Positions 30,200 through 45,600 are shown, counted from the first letter of the stretch. The stretch: DNA of 64,000 bases from Hemicordylus capensis (GCF_027244095.1 NC_069665.1:1924501-1988500); one strand, 5' to 3'. Numbers and translations are program-made. The notes: generated by a model from the letters alone, not told the origin.

Positions 30200-31759
30200 C
30201 CTTTAAACCTACTACAAGCACGAGCAGCAGTATTGAAGCTCAGCATAGTTGTGCCTACTGCATTTGATGCACATGCGACTGGAGGATTAAAAAATCTCAC
30301 TGCGGTTGATTGTTGCAGGCAGTTAAGACGGCTCTTAGATGGGCTTGCTTGCACCAGCATTCAGTTGTGGATTGCAGTATGTGATTATTGGCGGAGGCTA
30401 ATCCCCACCCCGCAAATGGGGACGCTCCCTTGGTCCTGACAACTATGATACTGGAAGCCAGCTGTGAAAGTGAAACGGGCACAATTCGGGATTTCACTGC
30501 ATCATTTACTGCGCTGGGTTATGAACAAGTGAAGGCATTTGCCAAGCAATGGATTTTAGAGATAGACTGACAAAATGTTCTAGCCTTGGCACGCTACCAC
30601 ATTAAAATCTGGAGGCAGGAGTATAATACAGAGCCAGCAAAATATATTACCTCTTACAATCGCCAACCATCGCAGAGCCTTCACAATGGCGAGATTTGAT
30701 ACTCTCCCTTCAAAAGTGCTAGAAGGACGAATAAAAAAAAACCATATATGAACATGTGCCCATGTGGTGTGGAGGAGCTTGAATCATAAGGGTATCTTTT
30801 ACTTTACTGCCCCACTTTATAACTATCTTTGTCCTTAAATATTCCCCTATTAGTAAGTTTTCTGGGTCAGAAATTGAATTTCATTCAATTGGCTTTTTAA
30901 AAATAAATATCCAGGAGTCACATATAATGCTGTAAAATTCTGCACTGCAGTACACAAAAGCTGATGTGAGCTATTAAGGATTGCATTGGACAAAAACTGC
31001 ATGCTCCTTACTGCATTTGTGTGTGTAAGATTGTGAAGCTGGCTGGAGACAGAAAATATGATTGAATATCATTCAGTTTATCTTCATCTTGGTAAGATGT
31101 GTGTAATATTGCACTGGGCTCCTGCAGCTGCAACTTATTTCACTAATAAAAGATCAAGTGATTAATCAGTCTTGGAAGTTTTGTTGAAGTCCACCATGAG
31201 AGTGGTTCAACTTTCTCCATACTCCAGTACATGGAGATCCCAACACAAAGCAATTGTAACTGCCACCCCACATCTACAATATAGATGTTAATCCCATAAT
31301 GGAGCTCACTGTTGTCAGCTACACAGGTCCCCCCATTCCCCACCAATATATCAAAACAGACTGACCTAGCAAAAGACTGCATGATTAAAAAATAATAATA
31401 ATCTGTGGTCAGCCACTATTTTCTCTTCCTTCCAGCCCCTCATTCTTTAGGTTTCGGATTTGTCTTCTCTCCAACAACTCCCTTAAAGTATGTTCCCCCC
31501 CCCCCCCCCATATACACGGCATTTGCAGGCAAGAAATTAATTCAGAAAGGGCATTTCAAAAGCACTGCTGACCTATTTCTAAAACGTCAATATAGAAAAT
31601 TTTAGGATTATGATTCTTTGTAAATACATGAGCAAAGTAAAAGGTTGGTCTCAAAAGAAGGAGGAAAATCAGATTTAACGTTTCCTCTCTTCTCCCCCCA
31701 CCCTCCACCAAATACTTAATGCAGGTTCTGAAACAAGGATGAACTAGAAAAACCACTTT
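30200..31759. other. Intergenic region between SS18L2 and LSM14A
   Basis: No gene seen. A 60-codon plus ORF at 30388-30570 has no family resemblance. A C run of 15 is at 31495-31509. Confidence 0.5.
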
Positions 31760-33643
31760 CACAACGACTATTTTTATTGAACTGTTTATTCTGGCTTAAA
31801 ATAAAAGCCCCACTTTTCTGTAGCAAGGTACACTGAAGGTATGTCATGCTGCTATTCACTGGGGCACAACACACCCCCACTAGTAAACCCAAAGGACTGG
31901 TGGGCAAGATGAAACCAATTCATACCTCACAGCACAACTCATTGGTATTTACAAATTATCTGGTTTAAATAAAGTTGGGACACCTCATACAGTATACATA
32001 GTTATTGCAAGAGTACAGCACTTGCCTTTTGTCTTAAAACTCAAAAACTGTTCAGTATCATGATTTGTGGATCCCAAAAAGGCATTGTTAACATGCAAAA
32101 TATTACTAAAACAATTGCATCTAACTTCTACGGCTGCCAAATACTTGACCTCATAAGGAAACCAATTACAAAATACTTCCTTGTAGTGCTATACAAAAAG
32201 ATATAAAATTATGATTCTATCACTTAAATATTTCCAATTTCTAACAGTGCAGTTATCCACATTATCACTACTGAACATGAAGAAGAAACAAAAACGATCA
32301 GGAAATCAGATAAAAAAAATTTAATCTTTGGATCCCTTTATTCCTGTGGCTTTCATATACACAAACACAAATGACCAGATTACTGCTTCTAATATATAAC
32401 TTAATATAAAAAGCCATAACTAGCAATTCAGAATTGGCAGAACTTCACCCCATACCAAATCACTGTTGGGATACTGATCTAAGAATGAGCATTCAATGTC
32501 TCCAAGCTACAGTCCATCAAAACTCAAGCCATTGCAAACACTAAGAATTCACTTTTAAATTGAGAATTTCAACAATATTAAAACAAAGTCAACGTTTCAA
32601 GAATTGACACATGGAGACATTTTTAACTCAGGCACACATCAAAGGGGACATCAGAACTCATGTGCCTGGGTCATTTTTACTTCTAAGAATCTTCACGCAT
32701 ACAAATTGTGAAATGAAGCATCAAAGTTTGACTTTATTTGAAAGCGCCTTAATTTGTCAAATCCTGCTATATACCAGAGACCACAAAATTAATTTCTTGC
32801 AAGAAAATTATTTTATCTAGTTTTGTAGAACGGAAGAACCTTCACGTTTTTGTAGTCAAATATAAAAAACCAAACTAGTTTAAAGCTGGAAAAGCTTTTT
32901 TTGGGGGGGGGGGAGGGGGACCCCGATCAATGAACTTGTGTGTCTGTGTGCAGGTGTGTGTGTGTATGTATGTGTGAGCATTTCAACACAGCAGGTTTAT
33001 TGACTTAAAAATGTTTATTCTTTAAAAAATTAGTTGCTTTTTATACAGCTATACAAAGTCCTTAGTGTTTCTTTGGCAATGGGAGAATCATGGAATTTTA
33101 CAACTATAAAAAGTTTTCCTTTGCCTAAGAAACAGTATTTACGGTGTTTACATTTTTTGACTGACAAATCAAGTTTTCTACCACCCAGCACCCTATCTGA
33201 CAAAAGTACAACCATCTCAAAAGGGATATTACAAGATTCCAAAAACAGCCTTCACAGGATCAACACACTCACAGTACTGACGGCCTTCTGCATACAATTG
33301 TCTTTGCAGCCTGCAGCAATTATCCAATACAATTTTAGTTAAGAAAAATGCTCTGCAATGAAAAAAATACTTAAACTCCATTGAAGCTTTACTGCTTTAT
33401 ATCTTAACTATATGTAAGAAATTACTTGTCTTCTATCTCAAATATATTTAATGCTCATTGTTTTCAAAGATGGCCTTTATTCTTCTCCAAAAAGGTTACT
33501 GCTCCATACCCCTTTGAAATGAAAAACAAACCCCAGTGCTGGTGATGAGTTTTACAGCAAATTAACTCAATTCTTTGCAAAGAACGACATCTCTGGAACC
33601 ATGAAGATCTACACGGTCCCCCCTGCTTCAACTTCCTTGTAGA
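31760..33643 (-). other. LSM14A: LSM14A 3' untranslated region (3' end approximate)
   Basis: About 1.9 kb of AT-rich, mostly repeat-free sequence follows the stop on the minus strand. Two AATAAA signals at about 31770-31785 are followed by GT-rich sequence, a good poly(A) site. An earlier AATAAA lies near 33010-33020. A (TG)-rich run is at 32938-32975. Confidence 0.6.
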
Positions 33644-33667
33644 CTATGCAGCAACTTTGTTGTCTTT
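33644..33667 (-). CDS. LSM14A: LSM14A terminal coding exon
   Basis: After acceptor ttcttcttag only seven codons (KDNKVAA) and TAG at 33646-33644 remain. This matches the conserved LSM14A C terminus and is too short to be found by ORF length. Confidence 0.93.
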   Translation of the reverse strand, partial: KDNKVAA

Positions 33668-36600
33668 CTAAGAAGAAGAACACAAAAGTCATGTTACTTG
33701 CTGTTAGTCTACAGTCAAATCAATCAAAATATAAACTTGTGGGGCTCAACCCAGATGTCAAGAGGTCTTAAGATGTCTCTGGCTTTCTCTGAATTTCACT
33801 GTTCTACAAAGTGATGTTCTGTGTGTTTTCCAAATTCAGAATTCACTACAAGCACAGCTTTCTTTTATAATCATATTATCTAGTCCAATTCAGCTAATCA
33901 AGCATGTTCAAGCAAAATCATCAATGGGGTTGTTTGGGGCCAGACAAGGCTGCCACAGATGTTTCCATTCTAGGCCAAATCCAGGACACAAAGGATGCTC
34001 CCCTCCTGTTCATTCATACTTCCACCAAAGAGAACCATCAGGCAATTCCAACAGTTGCTGCACTGTTGAACAAGAATCTTCACAAGGACAGCTTTCCATT
34101 TTAAAACATAATTTTGCCTTTAAAGATGCATTTCATTTCTAAAGTTCTATTTTTAAATACTATTGCAGTGTTTGGGTCTTACATATGAAAGGGAATTGTA
34201 ACATTTCTTTCAAGAGCTATTAAATTTAGGGAAAATGTGGAAGAAAAGGAAGACAGTTGGAACACTAGGATTTGATGGCAGGGGAGCAAAATTCTATCTG
34301 TGATACAACATTGTTCTGGGCAGAGCTTCTTTGCATTACCCTATATTCAAAGTCTGCAAACTCCCTGCCGCCACGTCCACCTCTGAATCCACCACGAAAT
34401 CCTCGAGGGGCACCGAAACCTCCTCTTGGGCCTCCGCGTCCTCTACCACCTCGGAAACCACCGACTCCTCCACCTCTCCCCCGGAAGCCCCCACGGCCAC
34501 GGTTTGGACGCATCGGAATTCCGAATGTCTCTGCATTTAATCTTCTTTCTTCAGCCCATGTTGGTCTTCGTTCTCTGAAACACACATGTGGTGAGCATGC
34601 TTGCTCCAATCCAACGCTTGCTCAGCAGTGGACCTAACTCTGCCTGATGGTGGGCGGGTTTTTTTTGTCCAGAGTGCAGGCAAACCAACTGAATGCGAAC
34701 CCATTCTAGATTGAGGTCTGGTATCTGACTCTCAAACATCTGTTGAAGCCTTTTCCCTCTCTCTACACATTTCCACCTAAAAGTTGAACCTTGCATCCCT
34801 CGACTAGGGAGGTATCTTTTTTTTTTTTTAAGCATCCATTTCAACAAATACAATTACATTTTTTAATCCAAGGGTTCTCCAGCTTGGTCCCCAGATGTTG
34901 GAGGACACCCACCACCTCAAAGGCCACTGTGGTTGGGGATAATGGGAGTTGTAGTCCAACAGAATCTGGGCACCCAAGGTTGTGACCCCCTGGTTAACTG
35001 TGAGTGGAGGACTGGGAATAGGAGTCAGGCAGTGAGTAGCTGGGCAGCCTGAGAAAAGGCAGGAGGGCTTCCAGGATGGTGGATGAGTCTGCCCCTGCTG
35101 TCGTCCCCTCTGACTGGGATTCCCAGATGATGCTGACTACAACTCCCAGCTGGAAAGGCTGAACAACATCTGGGAATCCCAGTCAAGGAGACACTGGTCC
35201 CCGCCCATGGCAGCCCACAATGACACTGGGAGGAGACGACCTAGAGAAAGACTCAGGAGAGTGCATGAACAGCATGGGTCCCCATAACCATAAACCTTTC
35301 TGCTTGCCAAGTCAGCGGGGAGGCTGGTACCTGTTGTCATCGCAGGAGATGTTATCAAAGAAAGACTTGGTTTTGTCATAATAGCAGTTGGGTCCAAGCG
35401 GATCGTCTTCTTCCGCGTTGCCTTCACTGTTCTGGGTGTCAACACCTGAATCACCTTTATCTTCCCCATTTACAGGCTTCTCCAGCTTATCTTCTAATGG
35501 CGTGGAGGAAGAGGACAACTTCAGTTAACGTTCCAGGAAAAGGCGACTTGTCTGCACACGCCCCCTCCAATATTTTACTACAGTGCTACTCTTTCAACAG
35601 CACACACAGAGCTTGCCAAATACGGAGTTGAGACACACTCCGCCCCACCACAACAGCCACTCTCTTCTCCCAGCTGGCCTCTGGACATTTCCAGTAGGCT
35701 GGGCACAGTCAGTCTAAGTAAGAGGATTCCCTGCCTGACCTTTTGTGGCCAAAGTTGTTTCCTGAACAGAGCAGAATAGTAGTAGCTAAGAGAGAGACAG
35801 AAGAAAATGTGGTGAACCACCAAATGGGACAGGATCTCCCCCGCTCCCGCAACTGTTTTAATATCTGTTGCAAAAGTCTTCCTCATTATAATCTCATTCA
35901 GGTTCCTACATTAGCTTTAAAGAACATTGCAGTGACCTTTGGCTAAATAATAAATTACTTGGCTGAATGACAGGGCTGGTGGCAGAACAAAGTTCTAAAG
36001 GACACAACTGAAAACTTCTGTGCCAGATTTATCATCAAAGTGATGTTGTGAGACATGGGATGAAGCTTTTTGAGCATTTCAGCTTTCATGACAAAATTCA
36101 AGTTTCTAGTCCTTATAGCTGTGCAGATCTGTTTGAAAGCATGCAGTGGTGTGCCTCTCAAGAGGCTGAAAAAGATATCTGGGGTTAGGTGCACCACTTC
36201 AGTGCTCTGTGGAGCTATGTACCAATTAATGACTAGCAGAACTGAAGACATGCAAAACCATAAGAACAGCACAATTATGCAAAACAATTGTTCATGGGCA
36301 CTATTTACATAGGTTGCAGAATTCAGAACTGCCATAGGTTTTAGATTGCCCAGAAACCTTTAAAGGAGTACTCCTAAGGCTGCATGTAATTCTTTTGCAG
36401 AATACCTTTGATTTGCTCAGGGAGGGAAGGCAGAAGAGAATACAAACACTAAGTCAAAAGAAACTGATTGCACCGGCATATCCTGAACAAGCCATAGTGA
36501 AATGCATTCCCTTTTCAGCTATATAATACCCACAGATTAATTCAAGAGCATTGCAGGATTACTCATTTAAATTTCAGTGCCCAGAGGAACAAAAAAAAAC

Positions 36601-39600
36601 AATCTACTCACAACTCCATGCAAAATGTGGTATTTTCTACACATTACCAAAATCCTAGAATTTTGAGTAAAATATCTGAAATGGAAGACTTTCTTCAATA
36701 GAACTTGGTTTCCATTAACTGTCTACAAACCAGGTTTCCTAAGCATCTACTGAAAGCTCACATTCATACATGGGTCTACAAGAGGTTCTTTATTCCCCTA
36801 TGAGAAGGCAACACACATTCAGTTTACCTTTCAGTTTCAGCTTATTGTGAAATTCACGATCTATTTCCTCCTTGTTGAATTGTGCATTTGCACTTTCAAA
36901 GTCAAAGTCCTTCTCAAACTTCATTGGAACTTCCCGTCGAATCCCAAATCTTCCTCTGCCTCCACGGTGACCTCCACGACCCCTTCGTACTGGAGGCGCA
37001 CCTGGGACTGGGAAAAAACAGGTTCTGAAGGCACGGTACAAACCAGCTTGCCCTCTTACAAGCATTCCCATATGAATCACCACCTGGCCAAAGCCCATGG
37101 CCATTTTCTGCCTGCCAACTGAGGAAGATGACAAATACCTGGGCCTGAGCTTAGCAAACACCAGGCTGCCTAAGGTGTAGCATGGTTCAGCCTTAGACAG
37201 TGTGTTTTAGGTCAATGCAACTTGTTGCCCATCTTAGATTTGCCTTCCTTACACCTAGGAGCCAATTTTCTCCTAGGAACGAGGGATGGAAGAAAACATG
37301 ACACAACTTGCTTCTTTATTTTTAACTCCCTGACTCCTTTGCTTTCCTTACTTGTGTACTGAACAGAGCTGGTGCATGAAGACAGTTTTGAACTAGACCA
37401 CACTATCTCCACTCCCAAGGAACAGCAACAGAAACCCCCCGCTGTGTGCACATATTTAGGCTCATGCGTCTCTGTGTGCATCACTGTGCGGGGACTTCCT
37501 GGGGCTCAGCTATCATTGCAATTTATTATTTAATTTGCAAGCTGAGACAGTTTCAGCATGGTGGGGACTTGGCAAGCGTCACCCACATGCCACTGAGCAC
37601 AGGTGAAAGCCGTCTACTCCAAACAGTTTCGAAGCCAAGCATGCAGCAAAATGTGGCTGCCTGCCTCCCAACGGGGGGTTGGGACAAAATAACTTGTTTA
37701 GGAAGTTCTCGGTCAGCTGCTCCTGGGCCCAACTCAAGGTGCTGATCCTGACACAGGAAGCCCTCAGCTGTTGAGCCCAGCGGGTGTGGCAAGCTGCCTG
37801 TTCATTTCCAAGAGGGCAGGGCAGAGGGTGAAGCAAGCCCATACCAAATGCGCCAAGGCAGGGATTTGGGGAGGGATGTGATAGGGCCCTGCTCTTAACT
37901 CCCCCCCACCCCCCGCAACAGAACTTGCAAAAGCTTGCTCATATAGTTTTATTTGTTTAGCAAATGTATACACTGCTCTTCAGCATAAAACTCACAGGGC
38001 AGTGTCCATAGTAAAACAAACCCCGCTCAATCCTCTCAGTTAAAACTGCACAGAGCAGCAGAGGCCACAACAGACCAATAAAACCCAGCAGAACAGTAAC
38101 AGAGTTGGCACCAAAAAGCACATTAGCACTAGGCCAGGTTTCCATGGCTGGTGTGCCAAGCCAAACAGACTCTCTCCCCAGTCACCACCTGCATTATTTC
38201 AGGGGGCAAGGAGACTCAGGAAACCATCGAGCTGCATTTTATCATCTTTCCTAAAACAAATTCAATTTACCCATTGGACGCTTATTTTCACTTCTCAGTT
38301 GATCTGCTTCAGATCTTGAAACTTTGTGTGCTTCAGCTAAGGATGGAGAATCATACAAAGAACATTTTTTAAATCTGCCATCATATCCTATCAGTGGAAT
38401 GAGGTGGGGTGTGGGAGAGCTAAGCACGGTGATCTGTTTCCCCAGCCCATGAGAAGAACGGCTGGGACTGGCTTTAGAGGTGGCAAGTAAGGTCTCACAA
38501 GGAACTGTGGCAGGGGATGAAGGAGAGAAAAAAGCCTGCTCAGTCCTCCCAACCAAGTGATAGTGAGGAGACTCCATCCTGAGAAAAGGGCAGAGGGTCT
38601 GCTTTCTCCAAGCCCAAGTCCCTTGTCTGCATAAGGCCCCTCTGTGGGCAAGGAGATTCTCAGAGGCAGATGGAGGGCAGTGGTGTAACCCTCATCTCAT
38701 TTTGACCCGACAGCTATTTTTCTGCAAGGACAGCGGTCCCTATCAGTAGTGGAGACCTTCTACTACCCTTAGCATTTGCACTTGGGAGGTGGGATTGAAA
38801 CTTAAGAGACAAACAGACTGGGATTGGAAAAGACCGACAAACTCTGCACCTCCAGGAAGCCGTCTACATATCAGTCTACCTACTGATGACTCTTACTTCA
38901 CTGCATAGGATTCTGGGATATGTTCTAGATCAGGTCTGCTGAGTCATTGTGGCTGGGGATAATGGGAACTGTAGTCCAACATCATCTCCACGGTTTAGAA
39001 TCCCTGCTTGAGAGCATTCCAAATGCTCCTCTGCAGGAGGAGATGAGGTGGAAGTGGTGGGCAAGCTGCTTTCAGGGAAGCTGGCCCACCATGAGGAACT
39101 GCTGAGAAACCTCCAAGGAACTGCCAGGCTGCCCATCTGAGAATTACTGGGGGAAGAATCATTCTACGGGATTTACTACAAGTGCGCTGAAAAGCTGGTT
39201 GGGACATCTGCACAGCAGAATCATTATCTCCTCTTGGGATACTTTAAAAGGATAGCAGCCTGCAAAAAACCCCACACAAACCAATCTAAAAATGTGAAGC
39301 AATCAACATTCAAGGGGCAAGTTCTACCTCTTCTGTGCTCCTGATTTTCTAAAGATTTTTGGCTAGCAGGTGCTAGAAGTCTGGATGAAGCAGGGCTCCT
39401 TCTCCCAACGGGTGCTGATGTTAAGTGGGCCGATGCAGTCTGTACTGCTTGTTCCAAGGTTGGACTCTTCCTCAAATGGTCTAATGGAGGACTTGAACGA
39501 CCTGAAAGAGTTGGAAATGACAACTTCTTACCTCCCTACTGGGCTTAAGTGCTGCTTTGACATCAACTAATCTAGACTGGATGGATCAAACAGTATTGTC

Positions 39601-42600
39601 TAATGAGAAAAGGTTTCTGAAATTTGATATACTACTTGATCTGGATTAGCAGATCTAAATGTTTTCTCACCCCTAGTGGGCAAGGCTTACTAATTCTGTT
39701 ATTAGCAAATAGGCCTTCTCTGTTGCTGCCTTGAGACTCTTGAATGTGCTCCTTGCTCAAATAAGAGATTCTTTATCTCTGACAACTTTTAAAAAGTCTC
39801 TAAAGCACATTTATTCACCAAAGCTTTTTAACTAGCCTTGTGACTTTAAATTGTTTTAAAGGTTTTAATTTCTGCTTTAATTTGTTTTATGTTGCTGTAA
39901 ACCACCCAGAGACAGAAGTTTGGGGCAGTCTAAAAATATAAATTAATTAGTTATAAAATAAATAAATACTCTGTCACCTGGAACAGTAGCTACTCTTATG
40001 TCAGCCATTCCTTTTTTTTTTTTAAACTGCATTCAGCAATAAGCACACAGAAAAATTAACCATGAAACAGTGAAATTTCTAATTTCACTGGTAAGGATAA
40101 CTCTCTTTTGCTACTTAAATCTGATTAAGTTCAGAACTCATTGCTACCCCATGCCCACTTTTTAATAAAGCCACAACAGGGACTTAGATAAGAAGCAACA
40201 TTTCCTAAAAGGTGCCAAAATCTGAATGCTGACTGAAGAACAGGCAGATCAAGTCTTCAGTCCAGAGTACAAACTCACTCTCAGTATTAAGAGACACAAA
40301 GTTAACTTAGTACAAAGAGAAAAACAGTTTGGCTCTTGTTCTGGGTCAACAGCAAATTGTGTGACTGATTTTATCATCACCCCAGAAAACTCTAAAGTAG
40401 CAGAGTTACGCAGAAACAACTCCAACTATATCCAGTGAGGCTTACTCCCAGGTCACTGTGCACAAGGTTTCAACCTTAGTTATATTCTACTTTGTGTTGT
40501 ATTTTTAAAACGTTCTCCCCATTTCCCCTTGAGAGCCTTCAAGGCAGCTTACAAAAACTACACAGAATCATCAACAGTGATTAAAAGTTGGCAAAATTTA
40601 CAACCATTTTTACGCTCTGCTTAAAATCTATCTTGTGGCAATCGCTCCATCACAATAACTTCTGCCGAGGAGCCACAAATGCTCTACAGTAAAATGTACA
40701 AGTATGAGAAGTCAAAGAGGCCAAGACTGACCCTGCAGTCCTTTACCTTGGGAGAGCTGCGTCTTGAGTGATCTTGCATCCGTGGCAAAAGTGGAACCCA
40801 CTGCACTGCTTTGGGACAAACTAGCATTGGCGGAACTTTCAGTTCCAAAAGATGTCAATGAACTTCCTGCATGATGACAGACAAGGCATGTCAAGCTCTG
40901 ATTTGGGGCCCAGCAGTTTTCAGTGTTACACCTTTAAGACTACATTACACAAACATGTAATGCAAATGCAGAAATACATTTTTCACCTTCTTACCTGTCC
41001 TGGTTTGTCCCAAGCAGCCCTAACAAACAGGTGTGCTAAGGATATGGTGACCCAGGCCACCATCCGGAAATATAGTTAGGATTCCTTGGGAGAAGCTGCA
41101 GGCATTAAAATAGTCTGTGGTTGCAATGTCGACATTACCCCCTTCATCTTGGTCTCTTCCCTAGCCACGTGAATTGCTATTTTCGGACTCAAGCCAGAAA
41201 CACACAATCCTTAGTCACATTTAAAACTGTTAGTAAATAGCCCCTTCCTTGGCTCATCCTCAATGAACCAAATGGGAGTAATTAAGTGCAAGTGACTGGC
41301 GTGACTAACATGAATGCTAGTCTTGAAGCCATTAAAAAAACAACACAAAAAAACCAAGCAGCTTTTCAAAGCATCGTGCAGCTGAATGTGTGGCCATGTC
41401 TGCACGCTTTTCTGAAATGAGAAGGAGAGTATTTCACTAAGGAGATCTGCTTAGATTCTGAAGAAATGCACTAGACACGGAGACTGCCATAAGAGACTGA
41501 ACACAACTACAACCAGAGAGGGCATACTTTCAAAATTCAGGTGTGTGCCTGACTTTGCAATTCTAATGGGCTGAACTACATTTGAAATACTGGTACCTGG
41601 TAGCATCTTTAACACAGCTGGCAAGAAGTTCGTTGCTGAAAACAGTTTGATATATTTCTCAGGAGTCAGATTTTTGACAACAGTACATGTAGCTGTGACC
41701 AAAATTTTAAAAGCATGAACTGAAGTCTCAGTTGACAGATTACCATCTTAAAATTTCCAATTCCACACATTTCAACAGAAGCACAAGATTCAATAGATTT
41801 TATACTAATGATGCTCATTAACGAGCTGCAGTAGACTGGCTTAAGGTACTTTTACTTAGGATACTGAACTATTCTGGCTTCTCCAAGGCTAAGAAACAGG
41901 CAGTATTTCCTTCTATTATCCTTCTGCGACAGCAACAGTTCCTTCTGAAACAGCCTTGTAAGGCAGATCACGCTGTACCTCTCTCACATGGAGAGGGAAA
42001 AACCCAATGCCCGATCCTCCAAGCTGTACCACATTTAGTTCAATGCAGCAAGTCTCTCTCACACACTGACTCCTGGAATGAATGGAGGGGTTCAGTCATG
42101 CCATCAGGGAAACACTGCTGTTAAAAAGTGTATGGGACAACCTGGATTACTTTCCCCACAGTGACAGATGAAAGAGTGGAGGAGGGGTGCTGTGCAAGCA
42201 TTTCTGGGTCTTACTGGGCTGACATTTCTCCAAAGCTGCAGCTGAACAGGCTCATTTTAAAGACCGAAACCCAGGGCTAAGGAACAATGACTAGTCTAGA
42301 CAATGTCTTATGTGTCCCCTCCACTGGCCCAGTTATTATTATTACCTCCACAGAACAGAATAACCACCATGCAAATTCAGATGCTTAGGACTGACTCGAT
42401 TTTAGTCCAAGTCAGGTATTTACAAACGTGGAAAACAAACGTATCCTCAGCTTTGCTAACTCCTATTATCACATTACATATTTCTGGAAACTCCAGATCA
42501 GTTTGTCTACCAAAGCAGGGATGCTCCATGCTTCTGGCTAGCTCTGCTTTAAGCTAGATCACTTTATCAACAACGGTTTTGACTCCTGTTGCAGAGGCTA

Positions 42601-45600
42601 TTTGTGACCTGCTAATTGGCAGAGGCACCTCTCCTCTATAGAGCAAGGGGAGAATGTTGCTGGAGTTTCTAATTAGATTGTGAGCCCCTCTCGGACAGGA
42701 AGCCATCTTCTCATTCCTTCTGCTATGTAAACTGCTTTTGATTATTATTTTTTTAAAGATGGCACACTCAGTCACTCACCAACAGCTACTAGATTAAACA
42801 GAACCAGGCCAGGGTATGCTGCATACCTAAACCCAGACATCTGTCCCAGGGCAGCATCTACAGGCAACCAAACACACCTCCAACTCTAACTGGGTTGGAT
42901 CCAGTCTTGTGCTCACGCATGGGATCTTCCAAGCCAGTCCTCCCCACTGCAGCCCCCTGGCAAGCCATCCCAAAGGTCAGGGGACCCCTGGAAATGGAGT
43001 GGGAGCTGTAAGGGGCGAGGGGAATCCCAAGAAACCAGGCACAGAACTTCCCGCAAATGGTTCTCAACTCGCCGCATCCTGTGGCGACCTTGCCACAGGT
43101 CTTGCAACCCGCAGAATCAGCTTTTGGAGGGAGCAGGAAAACTCTTGTGTCTGCACAGTTCTGCAAGTCTGGATCCAATCCATTATAAATAAGGCAGATT
43201 TCAAGCACTTCTGAAAACTGCCAGAAAGCTGCCATCATATTCTAAAGCAGATTTGTCAAAACTAAAATATGGAAGAAAAAAAGGGATCTAGCATGGGATA
43301 TTTAGAGAAGAGCTCTACACACACTTCTCTGAAAGAAATATGAATAGCACAAGAGTATGCATGATCCACTTTAACAGGTCTTGAAAGGGAGAAATTTTTT
43401 TTAATCCTAAGGGATGGGAACAGTGAACACCGTGCAATTGCTTAGCATCTAGTTACTTGGCAAGAAAAACATTTTAAAAAGCACACCTACCAACACCAAC
43501 AGCTCCAAACTGTTGGCCCACCAGTGGGCTTGGGCTAAACTGACTGTAGGCTGGCATTCTGCCAAAAGGACCATAGGAGCCCACAGACTGGAATGAAGAA
43601 GTGGAAGGTGATCCTAGAGAAGACTGAAGAAAATCACATTTATAGAAGGCTCAATCCAAGGCAGAAATGAGTAAGATCACTATGCCCCGTACTAGAAGGT
43701 AACAATAAAACCAAAGGGCACGGGGAGGCACTTTGACAACTCCATTCTTTGTTACTTACATTAGGAAGTAAACTGTAAAAGAACCACTCACCGTCCGTCC
43801 CCCTATTATGCAAACTGAAACGGTGGCTCCAAAAAGGCACTTCTTTATCTACTGCCTCACTTGCTGACTGGCACAATTTGGCACAATTTAAAATTGCTAG
43901 TCCTTTGTCTTGGCAGAAAACTGCTGTTTGTTACCATATTGGAACCATATTGATACATCCAGAAGTCCCAGGGCATTAGCATTTACACTTTTCCAGAAAG
44001 GAGTTTTAAATAGCAAACACATATGGGGATTTATCCCTTTGAAAAAGACAAGGGCTTACATGCGAATGTTGCATGCAACTAAGAACCTTTTGCAAGCACA
44101 AGGGTGGGTAAAATTTTCACTGATCTCTCCTTCCATTTGCTGCCCTGTGAATGTATGTCCCTGATGGTCCCCAATAACCAGGGACATATTTTTGTGGGGC
44201 ATCAGAGGGAAGGGCAAAAACGGTGAACATGAAATGTTCCTAGAAGCACAGAACATTAAATCAGCATGTGAGACAATCTCTCTCACTAGAAAGGACAGTG
44301 GGCCTAGGTGCAGTTCTCCTCAACAGTGCTGTCTAGGTCTTGGGCAGGATCATGCCCTTAGTCAAGCTGGTTGGCCTAAGAAAAACCCACTGATCATTAC
44401 TTCAATATACACACTGACAACATTTTATTTTCCTCGTAAGATTTATATACACTCATGGGTGTCATGCAAGAGAGATCGAGTCTACGCTGATGGAACTGCA
44501 GACTCGGGAAGACTAAGCTGGATTATTGGACAGAATCCTGCTTGAGCCTATTATATTACCCAGGATCTTTAAAAGACTCCATTAATACAGACAGAAACAT
44601 GAGTGAGAATTGGACAGCTGGTATGTTACACTGGAACAGATTAGTTTTGAGTTGGAAATTATTCTGGAAGAGTTCCCTATGCACTTCCCCTCATTTGCAT
44701 AAAATAGGGAGTATTTCTTTCTCAAAAATTTTTACTATGCAAGTTTTTGACTCCCTAAACTGTGATCTGATCTGGCATGATATTTGACCTATACAGTTAG
44801 TAGTGGAACTTTTCTATCTCCACAGAGAATATTCCACCCCATCTTACTGAAATGGAACAAAAATCCCTCACCCTGTGCATCGACTGGCTTAAAACAGCAG
44901 ATACAATAGTAATGAACAACTTTTCAAGAGGTAAAACATTTTTTGATTTGTGTGTTTCTATAAAATTCTGTTAAACAAGACGAGAAGATCCAAACCATAT
45001 ACTTTTAAGTATACAGAAACAGAGCATGGCCCACATGATGTTACTAGCCATAGATAAAGCAAGATCTGCTACATGAATGTACCTGAACAATAGCTGGATC
45101 CTGGGGCAGAGAACACTGTGGTTTAGGTGGTTCACAAACAGTTAAATCTTTAATATCGCTGCCACGGAATATAATGTATTCAAATACTTCATCACGAGGT
45201 GGTATAGGCCGATCAGTGGGTCTGTCTTCCGTACCAAAAGAACGAACTGCAGAAGAACACAGGCACGTTAACATGTACTGTTATTCTGAGTTTAGAAACA
45301 AACAGAAATCCCAAAGCTTGGCTGACAGTTTTAAAAACACAGATATCTGTTAGGATTTTGTTGGTGATCCTACTGTACTGGCAATAAATGCACACTTCAG
45401 GGGAAGGATATTGATGCCTTGAAACTCTTTGAAGGGGAGAATGTGCCACTATATGCTTCCCATGCTCCACCCCTAAAAAGGCACAAGTCACAGGGCTGGG
45501 GCTAGTCACAAGTGGTGGCAGGTAGGGGCACGTGTATCAGTGGATGGATGGATGGATAGTAAATCTACAGCCAAAGCTTGAAGGATATGCCCCTACCTCG

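Noticed and set aside
29462-30267. Long frames on both strands at the SS18L2 CpG island
   Set aside because: Arg/Pro/Ala-rich low-complexity products from GC-rich DNA; only the 23 codons of SS18L2 exon 1 are supported.
30388-30570. 60-residue plus ORF near SS18L2
   Set aside because: No family resemblance and no evidence of transcription from sequence.
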